DNA from: Atopsyche davidsoni
Lineage: Eukaryota > Arthropoda > Insecta > Trichoptera > Hydrobiosidae
Reading direction: 5' to 3'
Length of the DNA: 64,000 bases
Assembly: GCA_022113835.1 (NCBI GenBank)
Contig: JAILWY010000001.1
Location: 558,001-622,000 of the forward strand
A program made the translations under genes and the position numbers. This document shows, piece by piece, positions 31,436 to 44,645 of the stretch. Within the stretch, counting starts at the first letter, position 1, and the number at the start of each line of letters is the position of its first letter. Below the pieces are notes generated by a model. It searched no databases, was not told where the DNA came from, and saw only the letters and a program-made list of their open reading frames with translations.

Positions 31436-32159
31436 TGATCACACATTTATGTTTTTTTATTAATAGTAAAAATAATACTTTCGTGTAATCTTTTAGGCAC
31501 ATACAAATTTGACCAAACCGCTGACACTTATTACATATACAGTAAAAGTTCTTTTGTAATTTAAAAATAACGTCAATAATAATGATTGGGTTTCCTCTTT
31601 TGAGCAAGCAACCTAGCTCTCACTGTTTGGTGAATATCAACGTGAATAATGTTATTATTTATTAAATTAAATAGTCCTTAAAATACATGATTCTAGCATC
31701 ACTTGGAAAAAACTTTTGAATACCACGCTTCTATTTATGTAAGTAAATGGACGTTGGTAAATATACATTGAATATTTAAAAAGGCTTAGGTATGCATAGA
31801 TAATATCAATCACCAAAAGTCGGATTTTTCTGTTAGAATAAAATGGGAAAAAAACATTTCTTTAGACATATTTGAATTATTGATTAAAATTTGTAAATAT
31901 TTAAACTTCGAATTATGAATAAAGTTTTAGTCAAAGTACTTTTTTCATATGCATATACTTTATTTTGTACGTTTGTTAATGTTTGAAGTCAGTAAGAGTT
32001 TTCTGAGTCAAATGATACATCACAATAAAATATAATTTTACTGTACTAAATGTCCAACGAAAACAATGATCAAACACGATACGAGTATATGTACCAAAAA
32101 TACCTAAAATATTTTTAAAAATATTTTATAGCTAACGCCTTATTAAATGTGAGTCAAAT

Positions 32160-32350
32160 CAGCCGCGCCAAAACTACTGCGTAAAATTAGCCCTGCCAAA
32201 TCGCGTCCCGCCCTTCTCTCCCTCTTCCATTTCACTTATCAAATAATCTTCCTTTAGGCCACTTTTATTATTGTACGGCGATCAAAGAATTTGCATCCCG
32301 TTTTTCCGAGTTTTCCAGTATTTTCAGGTTTTTGTGTGTTCGTCAAATAA
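32160..32350. other. GC-rich island
   Basis: CAGCCGCGCCAAAAC, ATCGCGTCCCGCCC, TACGGCGATCAAAG and ATTTGCATCC (reverse octamer-like ATTTGCAT). Candidate regulatory block. Confidence 0.35.
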
Positions 32351-32740
32351 ACGCCATAGCTAAAAGGGAAAAATTATGCTTATCCAACATTTTGAATAAA
32401 AGGAAAAATTAATAAAAGTTCAGAATTGTTGTTTTGCAAGACTAATTTAAGATAAGTCGAATATCTTGTATAATTAATATAATATCTTATATATTTTATT
32501 TAAAAAAATGGTATATATATTATAAATTATAAGCATAAATTATTAACTAAGAATCTAAAATCCTACCTCTTAGCTTAAATTCAATGCTTAGGCATACTTG
32601 TTATTAATACACTTTGTAAAGCTAAAATTTCAATAATATATTGCCAAAAATATATTTAATTTGAATGTTACGAATGAACTGTGTATAAACTTGTTTTCTG
32701 AATTTTTATTTACATTTAAATTGTAACAATTAATAACCGG

Positions 32741-32790
32741 CTGTCGGCACCCGGAAGTAGTACCACAGCGCTGCCCTGGACCGACAGTAT
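32741..32790. repeat. Short dispersed GC-rich repeat, copy 1
   Basis: A 47-bp unit bounded by the inverted heptamers CTGTCGG and CCGACAG. GGAAGTAGTACCACAGCG through GACAGTAT is shared with 57,702-57,740. Both copies are followed by A-rich DNA. Confidence 0.65.
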
Positions 32791-33404
32791 TAAAAAAGAA
32801 AGCGAAAATAAAATATTCTATATTTTTAAAAATGATTATATTTATGGATATGTGAAAAAATATAGTACTTTGGAACTACTTCTTATTTTTTTAATGTTCA
32901 AACATAAGCTGCGTGCCCTGAAGAAAATATAGTCAGTTTACCATCAAACGTGAACCCAACATCCGATGACCAATGACATAAATTTTTTTTAAATTATGTT
33001 TGGTTTTACTGAATTTTCAAACCTATTTTAAATTAATTAAAACCAAAACTATGCTTATGTAGTTGTAATTTTGGCCTCAAAAGAGCGATGCTAGGCTTCT
33101 TAAAGAAGTACCCCATATATATCCTAATCCACCCTCGTTTGATAAAGATTTTATGTTCCTAAAAAAGACAACTTTATATTATCAAACTGTGGATTGGTTT
33201 CCAATTGTTTTTATCGTTTCATAATTTACAAAAAAACTTCTTATGTTTATTTCGGACAAGTATTTTTTTCATTATTAGTAAGATATACAAAATTGATTGT
33301 TTTTTTACGTAGATAGTGTTGAGTGGGCTTGCAGATTCAGGATTTTATTTACATTATATCGCAACTGCTAGAATTTTTATTTCTTTTATATTTTCTAGGG
33401 TCTG

Positions 33405-33545
33405 TCTACTGTCTACACACGGAGGGGAGGAAAAAAGAAGCTCCGTAGGATCTCCCAAGGATAAATGTCTGGTTTATCCTCCGTGACCAAACTCCGAACA
33501 GCCACCGTTCCGTGGAGATCTATTTTTGTGTTTATATAGCCTTAA
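33405..33545. other. GC-rich island
   Basis: Purine-rich GGAGGGGAGGAAAAAAG, then TCTGGTTTATCCTCCGTG and CACCGTTCCGTGGAG. Non-coding. Confidence 0.3.
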
Positions 33546-34119
33546 TGCCGTACTGAGAACAAAGTGAATGCTAAAAATTATATTATTATATATTTTTTAA
33601 ATATTTTGAACCTATTTTAATAAAGCTATGTTTTAGATAAAATATTTTCATTATTATTTGGCAAAATCATTTAATATATATAAAAAATATTTTTGGTACA
33701 GCATCCACAAACTTTGCTTGGTTATCGGAAGGTTTTTGTAGGAGCATTTATTTGGTTTTTTTTTAATATAACAATTAGAGATTAGTTAGTTTACAGAAGT
33801 GAGCATTTAATATCTTAATTTTAGCATGTCTAAAGTTTAACTCCGTACATATTTATGACAATATTTTTCTCATTTATTTCTCTACATTTTTAGTATCAAA
33901 GATAGAATAGTTGTAAAAAATAAAGTTTTTCATTTTTCTTAAAAGTTTGTTAAAACAACAACGTCAGTTGTAAATGCAATTAATTAAAAACGTTGATTTT
34001 TAATAGCTGTTTTCCTTGATGATACCGGAAAGAGTCTGTATTCTTTTATTCTTATCAAGGGCTTCTTTTTTTTACGGGGCAGAATTTAATTGCGTTTTAT
34101 GTAAATTTAAGAGATTAAA

Positions 34120-34245
34120 CTTTACGCTCCAGAGCAAGGTGTTTGTGTTTGTTGTCCTGTGATCTGATAGCTGTCCTCTTATTAAACAATGGCTAATGCC
34201 GCGCTACGACCCGCCGGGACAGCCGCTCTGTTTTAACGGACTCAT
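34120..34245. other. GC-rich island sharing a 14-mer with 27,434
   Basis: AACAATGGCTAATGCCGCGC, then CGGGACAGCCGCTC at 34,215-34,228. Same general make-up as the block at 27,310. Confidence 0.4.
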
Positions 34246-35039
34246 CTATTTATTTGCGTATTTACTTAGCTTTACTGCATTTACTTGACTTTTATTCTTA
34301 ATTTAGCATTTTTTATTATTTTTTCCGTTACATTGATCGTTGAATACCTCGGTGGGATTTTCTTTCGTTGTATTTATATTAAAAAAATTCTGTGTTTTTT
34401 TTTTTAATTAAACATGTTATACACACTTGCCAGTATTTAAATAAAACAATAATATAACAAAGCAATCCATGAGTTCAAAAATATAAATGGCAATACAGAG
34501 ATCTAAGGCATTATTTCTCAAAAGCAAATGCTGAGATGATTGATACCCATTAATTGTTTTTCTTTTAAGGAATATCATCAAGTACATCCTGTCAATATAT
34601 TCCTTTAATAGGTTAGTCTATGAATATAATTATTCGAACATCAATACTTAGTAAGAAATCCATATGAGAACTGTTTCTAACTTTATTAAATATAAATTCA
34701 TTGTAATTATCAAAAAAAAAAAAATTAAAATATTAATGCTGTTTATAACTCGCAAGTATTAAAACTATGATAAAAAATATTTAAAACATAAATTAATGAA
34801 AAAAAAATTGTAAAACAGTTCAAAAGACATTCTCGTCAGGGTCAACAGGTCAAAAAGTGTAAACCACAGAAAAATAGAGGATATAATGGGAATCTCAAGA
34901 TTTTTTTAGGGAATAACGACTAATTCAGTTTAAATTTATTTTCTTATAAGGTTTTTCGACTTTAAATTGTGGTTTGATTTGATGAATCTGATTTTGTTTA
35001 CCGGTCAAAGAAGGTCAATAAAATCAATACCCTTGTCTG

Positions 35040-35285
35040 TTAGCCGAATAATCCAACGCCTTGGTAAATAGCTCGGCGAGATGGAAGAGGCCGACAGCGG
35101 CGTGAAGCAAGATAAAGTTATTACTGACGCCGGACACTAAATTTCCTGTACAATGGAAGGGTCGCTAATAAATCCAGTCGACGAGCACTTCCAGCGGAGA
35201 GTCATCAGATGAAGCACTTGATCGTGTGGAATACGACTTCTTACTCGCCCGCGACTCCCACCTTTGTAACGTAGGCACTTTGCTC
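35040..35285. other. Large GC-rich island
   Basis: GCTCGGCGAGATGG, CCGACAGCGGCGTG, CGCTAATAAATCCAGTCGACG and CTCGCCCGCGACTCCC. AATAAAT and GATAAAG cores are present. Non-coding. Confidence 0.4.
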
Positions 35286-35849
35286 TTTTTGATTAAAATA
35301 AATGCTTAGCTTTTCATAATTTAATTCTGTTAAATTAAAAAAAAAAATCATTTTTCAAACTGTTGAATAACTTTTTTATCTACGCATATATAAATTAAAA
35401 TTACCTTAAAAAACATGTAATGATTTAGGATTCAGGAAAAAGCTTTATAATATTGGCTTATAATCTTAATGTTTAGTACAATACAATAGAACATATAAAT
35501 CAAAAAGTAATAAAATAATTATATCTGCTTAAAATGCATTTGAATGGATACAGTAAAAAATATTAAAACCGATTATTAACTACAACCGATGATTTCATGA
35601 GATATAAGAAAATAAATGCCTCTTCAAACGATGTATATTTTTAAGTAACCACACTGTGAAACAACGGCAATATAAATTATAGCCAACATAATACTAAATG
35701 ATTGTGATTAAATTTTAAAATATTATATGAACTTATCTTGTTTTTTTTTAAATTTGAATGAACCAAAAATTTCAGACATTAAAAGTTGATGTGAGGTAGT
35801 TTATACAAAGCAAAATATTACCTATTTGAAAAATTACTTTATTTTTGCC

Positions 35850-36025
35850 GAGTTTTCCCAATGCACGAGCTCCCATTTGTATGCGCAGGGTTCTTTCTTC
35901 TCACTGACTGCGAGTCCTTCACATGAGAGACTGAATTTTACGGATTTGCCAAACTCACTGTACCTGCCCGGAGGAATCAAGAATCACACACTCAACGGAA
36001 ATGCGGCTCGTTTAAATTTTGCGAT
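35850..36025. other. GC-moderate island
   Basis: CCGAGTTTTCCCAATGCACG, GACTGCGAGTCCTTC, GTACCTGCCCGGAGG. The 67-residue plus-strand frame is not matched by any splice signals. Confidence 0.3.
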
Positions 36026-36924
36026 TTAAACGTGAACGAATAGTTGATTAAAATATTGAATGCCTTTCTAGTTTTAAATCAGAATATTTATAAATGCGTT
36101 ACATAAATTAAATCAAACATTTATAGAGATACTAAATTTAAAGGAATTAAAAAAAATGTTTTCTAAAAGAGTCCCTTTGGTCTCTTACAATATAGTTTTT
36201 TTTGTAGATACAAAAAAATTTGTTATATATACATATTGTGAAAAATTCTCGATAAAATATACTTCTTATTCACAATCATTTAACTCTTTATCAATATTTT
36301 TTGTTATAAAAGATTTATTGGGAAGTATTGCATGACAAACACATTTTTTTTCAAATTCCTTTTCTGGATCGATTTCAAGCAATTATATTTTAAATTACTT
36401 AAAATATTACTATTTAAAATAAATTTAGTTTTAAAAAACTAGAACAAACAGTTAAATGTTAAAAATTTTATATAATTAATTTCAACAAATGTTTTAGTAA
36501 AACAGTGAAATGCAAATTATTGACATACAATTTCAGTTTTATTTTTTTATAATTGTTGGTTGATTATAAATGACCAACAGTTTGCACATATTAATAAAAG
36601 TTTTCTTTTTATATTATTTCGAATGATATTTTATTATATTGCACCATGATTTTCAAAAAATATTAATAATATTTTTATTACAGGTAGAAAACAAACGATT
36701 TTTTTACATTAAAAAATGCATAAAATACACAAAAACATAAATACTACGTGAGGGAACTTTGTATAAGTTGAGTAATTTTTAATGTGCTGGTCAGTCAGAA
36801 TGGTCATCAACATGGTTACTAGAAATTTCTCATCTCAGATTTCTTTAGTGAAGTGCTTAATTTAATATCTGTCTTTAAAATTCTGTTAATTGGCTAACCG
36901 AGTTACAGGTTTCTAACAAAAATG

Positions 36925-37155
36925 CATCCACAGAGAGAGTAGTAAACCAGAGTCACTAATGACGACCGACTCGGCCGGCTTATGAAGGCAGGGTAAACAC
37001 AAGAGCGGTAGCCAAATTAACCAAAGTGAAACCGCCCCATGAATATTCATCCAACTGTCCGGCTCCGGTACATCATCAGCGCGCCCGCAGGAGGAGCGCC
37101 CACTTTACCCTCTTTGTTTGTGACCGGGACGCAATTTCATTTTTAGTGTAGGCGT
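36925..37155. other. GC-rich island
   Basis: GACCGACTCGGCCGGC, GAAACCGCCCCATGAATATTC, CAGCGCGCCCGCAGGAGG and GACCGGGACGCAATTTC. One of the clearest islands. Confidence 0.4.
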
Positions 37156-37689
37156 GCTATTATTTGCTATTTTTTTTCATGCACATTTATCATGTGTGTT
37201 CAATAAAGTACGGAGGCGGTGAACTGTAATTGAAGTTGGAACTTCACCTCGAACCTAACAAGGCTCAACCTCACATTCACTGAAAAAATTATTATACAGG
37301 TTGAGTGTTTTTGATGCGATCATTTTAAAATATGGTAAACTACAAATGGAAAATCAAAATCATTTTAAACCCAGATATAGAATAAACGCTTTTAACAACG
37401 GAATTAAAATAAAAATACGCCATTTTCTTTTTGTGTTTGTGTAGATCAATGCAATTTGCATATTTTAAAAAAAGATTAGAATACTTATGCATAAAACGGT
37501 TTACAGCACAATGTGATATTTTTGGTAAACTTTTGGCAATTTTAATAAAATTTATAACTTGACATGATCAAAACGAATTATTATTATCCAGTTTGTAGAT
37601 AAATGGGTTTTTTTAATATTTACCAGTTAATCTTTACATTATCATCAGCAGAATTATAAATGCAATTTCTCATGAGAGACATTTTATAG

Positions 37690-37965
37690 CCACTCAGTCG
37701 TCGCGCACGGCAGGTCTCTCTCACTTGTCCGAGCTATATGAATGTTTCTTGCGTGAGATATTTTAAATATTTTCGTGTATTGCGGAAACCGCACGATTAT
37801 CATACATGACGGATCTCGGAATATGAAGTTTACTTTGGAAGCTACACTGTAGCTGACCCTGTGGTCGGCCAACCCTGTAGCAGGTTTACCGCAAGGCTCA
37901 TGCCACTAGCAATCAATGAAGTATTGGACTTTGGGATGTCGACCAGCAGAAGCCACATAGAGCAA
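37690..37965. other. GC-moderate island
   Basis: CACTCAGTCGTCGCGCACGG, GCGGAAACCGCACGATTATC and GTCGGCCAACCCTGTAGC. Small frames on both strands overlap here; none is convincing. Confidence 0.3.
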
Positions 37966-39369
37966 AAACCAAAGGGGTTAGTAGATGAATATGCCAATAC
38001 ATATAGAATTAATTTTGTTGCTGTTGTTTCAATAATTATTTTGAGTGTTCATATACATTAGACTGAAAGATTACGATATAATACGCTGCTATAATTTAGT
38101 AAAAACCCATCATCATAACAAAAAAAACACAAAGACACATAGCCCTCCATTATGTTTATTTTTAACAGTTGGTCAAAAAATTTCAAAATGAGGTAGATCA
38201 AATGTTAAATTTTTTTTTTGGATAATTTAAGCGCAACGATTTGATCTGCTTTTTTTATTTATATCCATGCTCGAGTGACATCTAAATGCAAGATACAAGA
38301 ATAGACCAGTTACTATTTTTTATATTGAAAATAAGAAATAAACGCAATCAGATAATAAAAATAATACTACTATAAGTTAATGTACTTTTGGTCCCTGAAT
38401 TATGATTCTTGACATTTTTGGGGTATCTAAACTTATTATGAGACATTTATCAGGTTATCATTAAAAAAATCATTCAAAAAATATTTGTAATATCAAAGCC
38501 ATTTGGCTATTCATAAATATTTTACTGTTTTTTGGAATTACTGAATAGTGAAAAAAAAACACTGTCTACTTATGACAAAGTAGTTAAAAAACATTAAGCA
38601 TCAATAACTTTCTGATTTATTATGCAATTTATTCAGTAACAATAGTTCACATACATGAACAAGCAATATTTATAATAAAAAACAAAAAAAAGCAATAAAA
38701 CACGTGTACCAGAAAAATAATAAATATACAGTGCAGAGCATAAACGATTTTATCTCATGTCAACCAATATTGGACCATTGTCAATGTTTATGCCTTAGTA
38801 AGTTTACTGAATGCCTCATAAATACAGGGTTTCCCAATCGGGAATTCGAGTAGAGCCACACCCTGTACTCATTGTGTCATCTGAAATAAATTTATAAAGA
38901 ACTATTCCACCCTGGTGCAGTGCAGGGGTACATTTAGGTAGGTGATATTTTACGCATTTAATACACCCTATTAATAAATAAGTAAAAATTCAATAATTAA
39001 AAAAAAGTTGGAGTGAGAACACGCATTTCTCAACAACACCATTTGTTTCTTTTTTTAATAATACCATTCCGAAATCAATTTACAAAAAAACATTTTTGAC
39101 TGTTATTGACATACAAGATTTATGTTTTTATTGTGAAAATTTTACGCTTGAAGCAAAATCAGAATATTATTTATTTGAAATGAAATAGATGTTTATAATG
39201 TTTTCTTCACGAAAATGGTAAAATATTTTATAAAATTATATATTTGGGCAAAACAAACTAAATATTCGTTTTATCACTCCATTATTTTTAAAATGTGTGA
39301 TGTTGAACATAACTAAATACTTAAATACAATATCCAACAATATTTACATGTTCCAAGTATCCAACGTTT

Positions 39370-39600
39370 TTGGTTTCGACAAGCCACGTCCACTCCTAAA
39401 ACTTAACGCACGACAAATTATATTCGAGTCTTTATTACACCCTTCGCACTATAAATTATTCCCAATATGCCCCTCTGCTCCGGAGGCGGTCCTGGCCTGT
39501 CAACCCTTGCGCGCGCCGTGTCTAACATCTGCGCTGGGGTTTTTGTACACCCGGTGGTGACTTGACAGAATCGTGTGACCTGCTCGGTGCTTTACTTAGG
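39370..39600. other. GC-rich island
   Basis: TTCGACAAGCCACGTCC, GCTCCGGAGGCGGTCC, CTTGCGCGCGCCGTG. Frames of 87 (+) and 75 (-) residues overlap, which is typical of GC-rich non-coding DNA in AT-rich surroundings. Confidence 0.35.
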
Positions 39601-40234
39601 CTTTGGTCAATGCACTTAGTCCTTTGTAAACTGCAACTAGAATAATTTAAAATTAACACTTGCTCTAAAAATATATTCGCAACTACCACAAAAAATATTT
39701 TTACTTTGTAGATAAATGGTAAAATGATTAATAAAAGCAAAAATAACAACAGGATTTTTGTTTAGAAAACATATTTTTAATATGGATTTCAAGTTTTGAT
39801 TTGCATACATATGTCTATTTATGAATACGCATATACAAAATTAAGTAATAAATATACTTAACGCAAATATTTTATTTCTATTAAGCTACACATAAATTAT
39901 AAAAAAAATATCTCAAACGGTGAAAGTCTAGTATATTTATACTTATTATACTTTTAATATTTTTTTAATGTACAAGGAAAAATAAATGAATAAACTACAA
40001 ACTTTTACTAAATTCATGTTATTTTATTATTTGATTTGACAATTCAGATGACCTATAATACTTATTTTATGGTTTTAAAATCATTGACATTATAAGTCTT
40101 ATAAATTAATATTTCTAAGACTAATTATAAGAATATATTCGAAAAGTTACTCCAAAAACTTCAATTCAGCTCTAAGTTTAATTTCATCGTTGTTGTTTTT
40201 TAAACATTAATATCACATAGCAGATATAATTCGT

Positions 40235-40315
40235 TCCAGGCGAGGAAATTAACGCTTTGTGAACAACGTGCAGCGCATCTAATTGACAGCACTGAGAACT
40301 GACTCGCAATACAAA
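40235..40315. other. Small GC-moderate island
   Basis: TTCCAGGCGAGGAAATTAACG and GCAGCGCATCTAATTGACAG (TAATTG core). Confidence 0.25.
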
Positions 40316-41089
40316 ACAAATATTTTTTGTGGCATGTGTTGACAATAGCAGATATTGATAATGTAACTAATTTATAAAATATGTTTGATAAATATTTATT
40401 GAATCTCTACCACCATTAAGTAAGCACTGTACCGTCACTTCTTTTGAAAAACATTGTTGTTTATGTTGTACCTCACGCATCAAACGATTTCAAAACACAC
40501 AGACCAAATGAACTTAAAAACAAATCAAAAAAATTTACATTAACCTAACTTTATTAGAATTACATTAATTTTACTAATTCATAAGATAAAGGAACTTTTA
40601 CATTGATTATAATTTGCAAGATTATCTGAGGGTGCTTTTATATTCTAAGCTGTTATTCGATAGTTAGGATAAAGTCGTCAAAAGTAAGTTTCGAGTTAAA
40701 TATTCAAATGACGAAAAATAAAAAAAACTTTGCACAGTTTAGAAGCTTGATTTGTACATGCCACGAGAATAATAATCATATTAAGATATTATTGGTAGAA
40801 TGATGCTTATATTTAGAATTTGTGTGGAGTTTATTCAGAGTTCAAACAAAACTAAACCACTATCTCAAGTGCTTTATTTTCAAGGTCTTAAATCTTTAAG
40901 ATTGGATGGTTAGTGTAAAACATTGATTAATAGTTCAAAGTAAAATTGATACTTGTAAAATGCGATAGGACATTTAACAAAGCGATATATAATTTTACCC
41001 CATTCTAACATATATGAATATGCATGTGGAATACAAGTAAATGCAGTCTTGCTTGCTGAATTCTGGTAGTAATAAAGCAAGATAACGTT

Positions 41090-41290
41090 GTCCGCGATTC
41101 GTTCTGCTTTTGTTTGATTTCAACTTGCTGGCGAGGCAATCCCTCCGTGTTTGGGGTACAAATTAAAGCCACGGGCACTGAATGGGTTAATGAAATAAAA
41201 GAATCAACGTGTCTCTTTGTTGGCCGCACCGCTAACCCTCTCTGGCCGGACTCAATACAAACGAACTCATTATTTGATGAAACTTGGATA
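41090..41290. other. GC-moderate island carrying the longest chance frame
   Basis: TTGCTGGCGAGGCAATCCC, GAATGGGTTAATGAAA and TTGGCCGCACCGCTAACCC. A 142-residue minus-strand frame (41,005-41,433) spans it but has no domain, no biased codons and no homology that I recognise. Confidence 0.3.
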
Positions 41291-42299
41291 TGTTTAAATA
41301 AAGGGTGATATTGTAACACTGCGAAGCGAATGTCGTGAATAAATTTTACGCTTTTCCTGAAAAACATACGTGTATGATTATTGTGTAACCTTGTTACAAT
41401 AGGATATATTATTATTAAATATGTAATTAACAAACATTGTCGAATGACTTTAAAACAAATTAATTAAATTAAATTTATATTAAATACTGTATGTCTGCTA
41501 AATAATTTATTATCAAAATGGAATTCCATCGCCGTTTAAATAACTTTTCTTAGTTTAAATCGAAACTGGTAGGATCCTCCAAATGATGATGATCCTCCAG
41601 GATCGTTAATAATAATAGTGTATTAGAAATATAAATATTACTGGAAAAGGCAGATATAACTAATTTACCCAATAATGGTTATTAAAAAAAAAAATTCAAA
41701 TATCAAGAATAAAATAATGTATCCAATGTTTTTTTCAAACCACTCTTAATTTCATTAAAGGCTTCTTACTTTGTTTCTCGTTGTAGATATTATAATAATA
41801 ATTTAAAAAAAATAAAAAATAGTATCGTTAAGGTGATAATAGAACAGGTTTTTCCATTTCCGGAGCAATATCATTGTTATTTATATTTTTTAAACATCCA
41901 AAAATTCTAATATTTAAGTAATTAAATATACTAGCTCACAATTTTGAAAGCGCTGGATAATTGGGAGGATTATTTACAACGAAAAGATTAATAGTGATTT
42001 TTTGGAAATTTTAAAAATACATTTATAAATAAAAACTATTATAAAAACAAACTTATTGTTTTTAACAAACAAAAAAACTGATCATTCTGAAGATTAAATT
42101 ATGTTTAGACACGAGTTAACGTGTGTTTTTTGACTATCAATTTATACACGAAATGAAAAAAAAATTACATTATGGTTCAAATCTCTTCATTATTGATAAA
42201 ATTACTTAATTTTTGAATATGTATTGTTTCCTATACTCTATTCTACGATTCTGAATATAAAGACCTGCAACTGAGCACCTTTATTTATATACAAAGTTT

Positions 42300-42530
42300 G
42301 ATGCCGCCCTCAGCTTAAACGTTGACCTTCCCTTACAGTAGAGGGTGTTATTTATTCGTGTCACGATCGCATCCTGTAAATTACACCCCACCAAACAAGC
42401 CCTGCAAAGCTGTGAAAGAAACGTAAACGGCACGAAGGCAAAACTGCGACAAGCAAGGAAATTAGAAACTTGGCGGTCGCGCCTGGCGGGGGAGCTCTCC
42501 TCTGTCCCGCCGCAGTGACAACTTCTTACT
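42300..42530. other. GC-rich island
   Basis: GTGTCACGATCGCATCC, ACACCCCACCAAACAAGCCC, GGCGGTCGCGCCTGGCGGG. Forkhead-like AAACAAG is present. Confidence 0.35.
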
Positions 42531-42770
42531 TGACTTAATTCTATTAATATTTCGAGGCTGCATAATGTAAATGTTATTAAAATGCAAAAAAAATGTGCAA
42601 AATTGTTAGATTACTAATATAGTCAATGCTATCTATAAACATGCTCAATAGCAATACTCCAAACAATAAAATATTAAAAGAATATTTCATGAAATGTCTT
42701 TTTGGTTCTGTATGGTTCTGACTTTTCAACTCATTAGCAATACTTTTTAGAAAATAATATTAGTAATAAT

Positions 42771-42772
<2 letters not shown>

Positions 42773-42849
<77 letters not shown>
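42773..42849. repeat. (TA)n microsatellite
   Basis: The longest TA run of the window, about 75 bases. A fold-back repeat copy starts directly to the right. Confidence 0.95.
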
Positions 42850-42854
<5 letters not shown>

Positions 42855-42860
42855 GTATAC

Positions 42861-43045
42861 ATAGTGGAATTGCATTTTAAATAAAATACTTTTGTGATTT
42901 TTCTACATGTTAATTTTATAAGTGAGCGGTTTCGCCGACCTTTCACATTGACATGATAAAATAGTTTGAAAATATCAATGTAAGAGGTTGACAAAATTGG
43001 TCACCAGTCAAATTAAACATGAGGAAAAATTACAAAGTTTACTTT
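42861..43045. mobile_element. Fold-back repeat family, copy 4
   Basis: GTGGAATTGCATTTT, AATAAAATACTTTTGTGAT, GAGCGGTTTCGCCGACC on the left. GAGGTTGACAAAATTGGTCACC and TTAAACATGAGGAAAAATTAC on the right. Both arms are present and diverged. Confidence 0.7.
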
Positions 43046-43264
43046 ATATATACATGTATAGTACATGTATCTTATATTATCAAGTTAGGTTTTATTATCT
43101 TATTTCAATAATATAATAGGAAAATATTGAAAATTAATTTGCAGTTGATAATGTATTTTTATTTCAAATTGACTGATTTTAAAGTTACACTTTGACGTTG
43201 TTCGATTTTTTTTATCAGTTTTTATGGTGTAACATTAATGTTTGATCAATGGTCTTACAAAAAT

Positions 43265-43670
43265 GTCGATAAAAACGGAAGCTTGCTCCGGAAGAGAAGG
43301 ACAGCAGTTATTTTTCATCTTTTGTCACATAAACAGTCGGTTTAAAGTAAAATCTACGGCACCACAGAAAACCGTGGTTTGAAAAACCCACTTAAAAATG
43401 AAAGCCACATCGATTCCGCTGAGCTCCAGCCCCTACGTTTGACAGCTTGCTATTATAGTCACGTATTGAAGACGTCATAAATGTGACATAACTATAAATA
43501 ATGTCGCTCTCAGCGGGAGGCGCGGCTTTTATGTGAACTTCTGGAGATTCAGACGGATTTACAGCCTTTTTCCACTTTCTCCTTTGCGGCTTCCGTGAAT
43601 ATTCATAAGCGGGTCGAGGGGTTGGTTGGTTTATATGCGGCAGTAATTATTATGGAGACAAGTTAAATTT
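43265..43670. other. Large GC-rich island
   Basis: Several sub-blocks: TTGCTCCGGAAGAGAAGG, CATCGATTCCGCTGAGCTCC, the CRE-like GACGTCA at 43,471-43,477, CAGCGGGAGGCGCGGC, and GCGGGTCGAGGGGTTGG with AGTAATTATTATGG. The longest island in the window. Confidence 0.4.
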
Positions 43671-43844
43671 TATATTTTATGGCCCGAAAAATGTCTCACT
43701 CGTGCAAATCGTATATTTTCTGATGGTGGATTCCAAACTGGCCAGCAATATTTATTATTTATAAACTTTCAAGTAAATAAATGAACCCTCACATTTTTAA
43801 ATTTTTTGAATACTTAATATTTGTAGTGTGCAAACATACAGTGA

Positions 43845-43965
43845 TTAAGGGTGGGCTAAACACATGACGCGACGAAGAAATTTACAAGACACGAGTGGGA
43901 TTCAAACCCACTATGCTACAGGCATTAATATTAGTAGGCTATGGTTTAACAACCATGGTGCTATA
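43845..43965 (-). repeat. tRNA-derived SINE-like fragment
   Basis: On the minus strand GTGGGTTTGAATCCCAC matches a tRNA B box and is followed by a body AATTTCTTCGTCGCGTC-ATGTGTTT. Directly next to the fold-back repeat at 43,988. Confidence 0.45.
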
Positions 43966-43987
43966 ACATTAAGGGAACTTTAAGTAA

Positions 43988-44212
43988 ATATTTTTGACAG
44001 AGAGTACTTGGTAGAATTCTATTTTAATATTTTAAATAAAATACTGGAGTGATTTTTCCACATGTTAATTTTTATTGGTGACCGATTTCGCCAAATTTGA
44101 GCTCATTTCGCCGAGTTTGATCAAAATCAGTTTGATAATGCCAAAGTTAAAGGTCGGCGAAGCCTGTTACTAATAAAAATTAACAAATCACTCAAGAATT
44201 ATATTTAAAATA
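43988..44212. mobile_element. Fold-back repeat family, copy 5 (both arms)
   Basis: Full left end (ATTTTTGACAGAGAGTACTT, GTAGAATTCTATTTTAAT), TTTTTATTGGTGACCGATTT, an inserted duplicated piece (CATTTCGCCGAGTTTG), then TTTGATAATGCCAAAG, AGGTCGGCGAAGCC and the right arm to AATTATATTTAAAATA. Confidence 0.8.
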
Positions 44213-44549
44213 TAAGAACATTTAGTGATTTCGTACAAACATTATTAAATTTATCAATATACTAAAAGTAGCATTTTATTCAATTATTTTTACAATTTGT
44301 TTGAATAAACCTAAATATTTTATGTGTAGACCATAATTTTAAATTATCAAACGCTTTTTGATAATTTGTTGAATCTTCAGAATTTACCTTGCTTAGGATA
44401 ATTTATTAACAAAGTCGACGATTTTGTTATATTTCAAAACTAATAAATTTAAATGATATAACAAAAAACATTCTAGAGAAGGTTGGACACTGTAGATGAC
44501 TAAAAGCTCCCTATATGTCAAGATTATTGATGTTTATTTGCGAAACCGA

Positions 44550-44645
44550 TGCAGAGCTGATAGAAGTGATGCAAATGCAGGGGCCAACGGCCAGTAGTGG
44601 ATCGATATTAGCCATGTATATATTCTATCGCGGTAGCATTTATAA
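44550..44645. other. GC-moderate island with POU octamer
   Basis: ATGCAAAT at 44,569-44,576 beside GGGGCCAACGGCCAGTAG and TGGATCGATATTAGCC. Confidence 0.35.

Noticed and set aside
38825..38875. hAT-like start CAGGGTTTCCCAATCGGG
   Set aside because: No matching right end or 8-bp duplication could be found nearby.
41005..41433. 142-residue minus-strand open frame, the longest single one in the window
   Set aside because: Composition shifts with the underlying AT/GC blocks, there is no recognisable domain, and no splice or promoter context. It overlaps a GC island.
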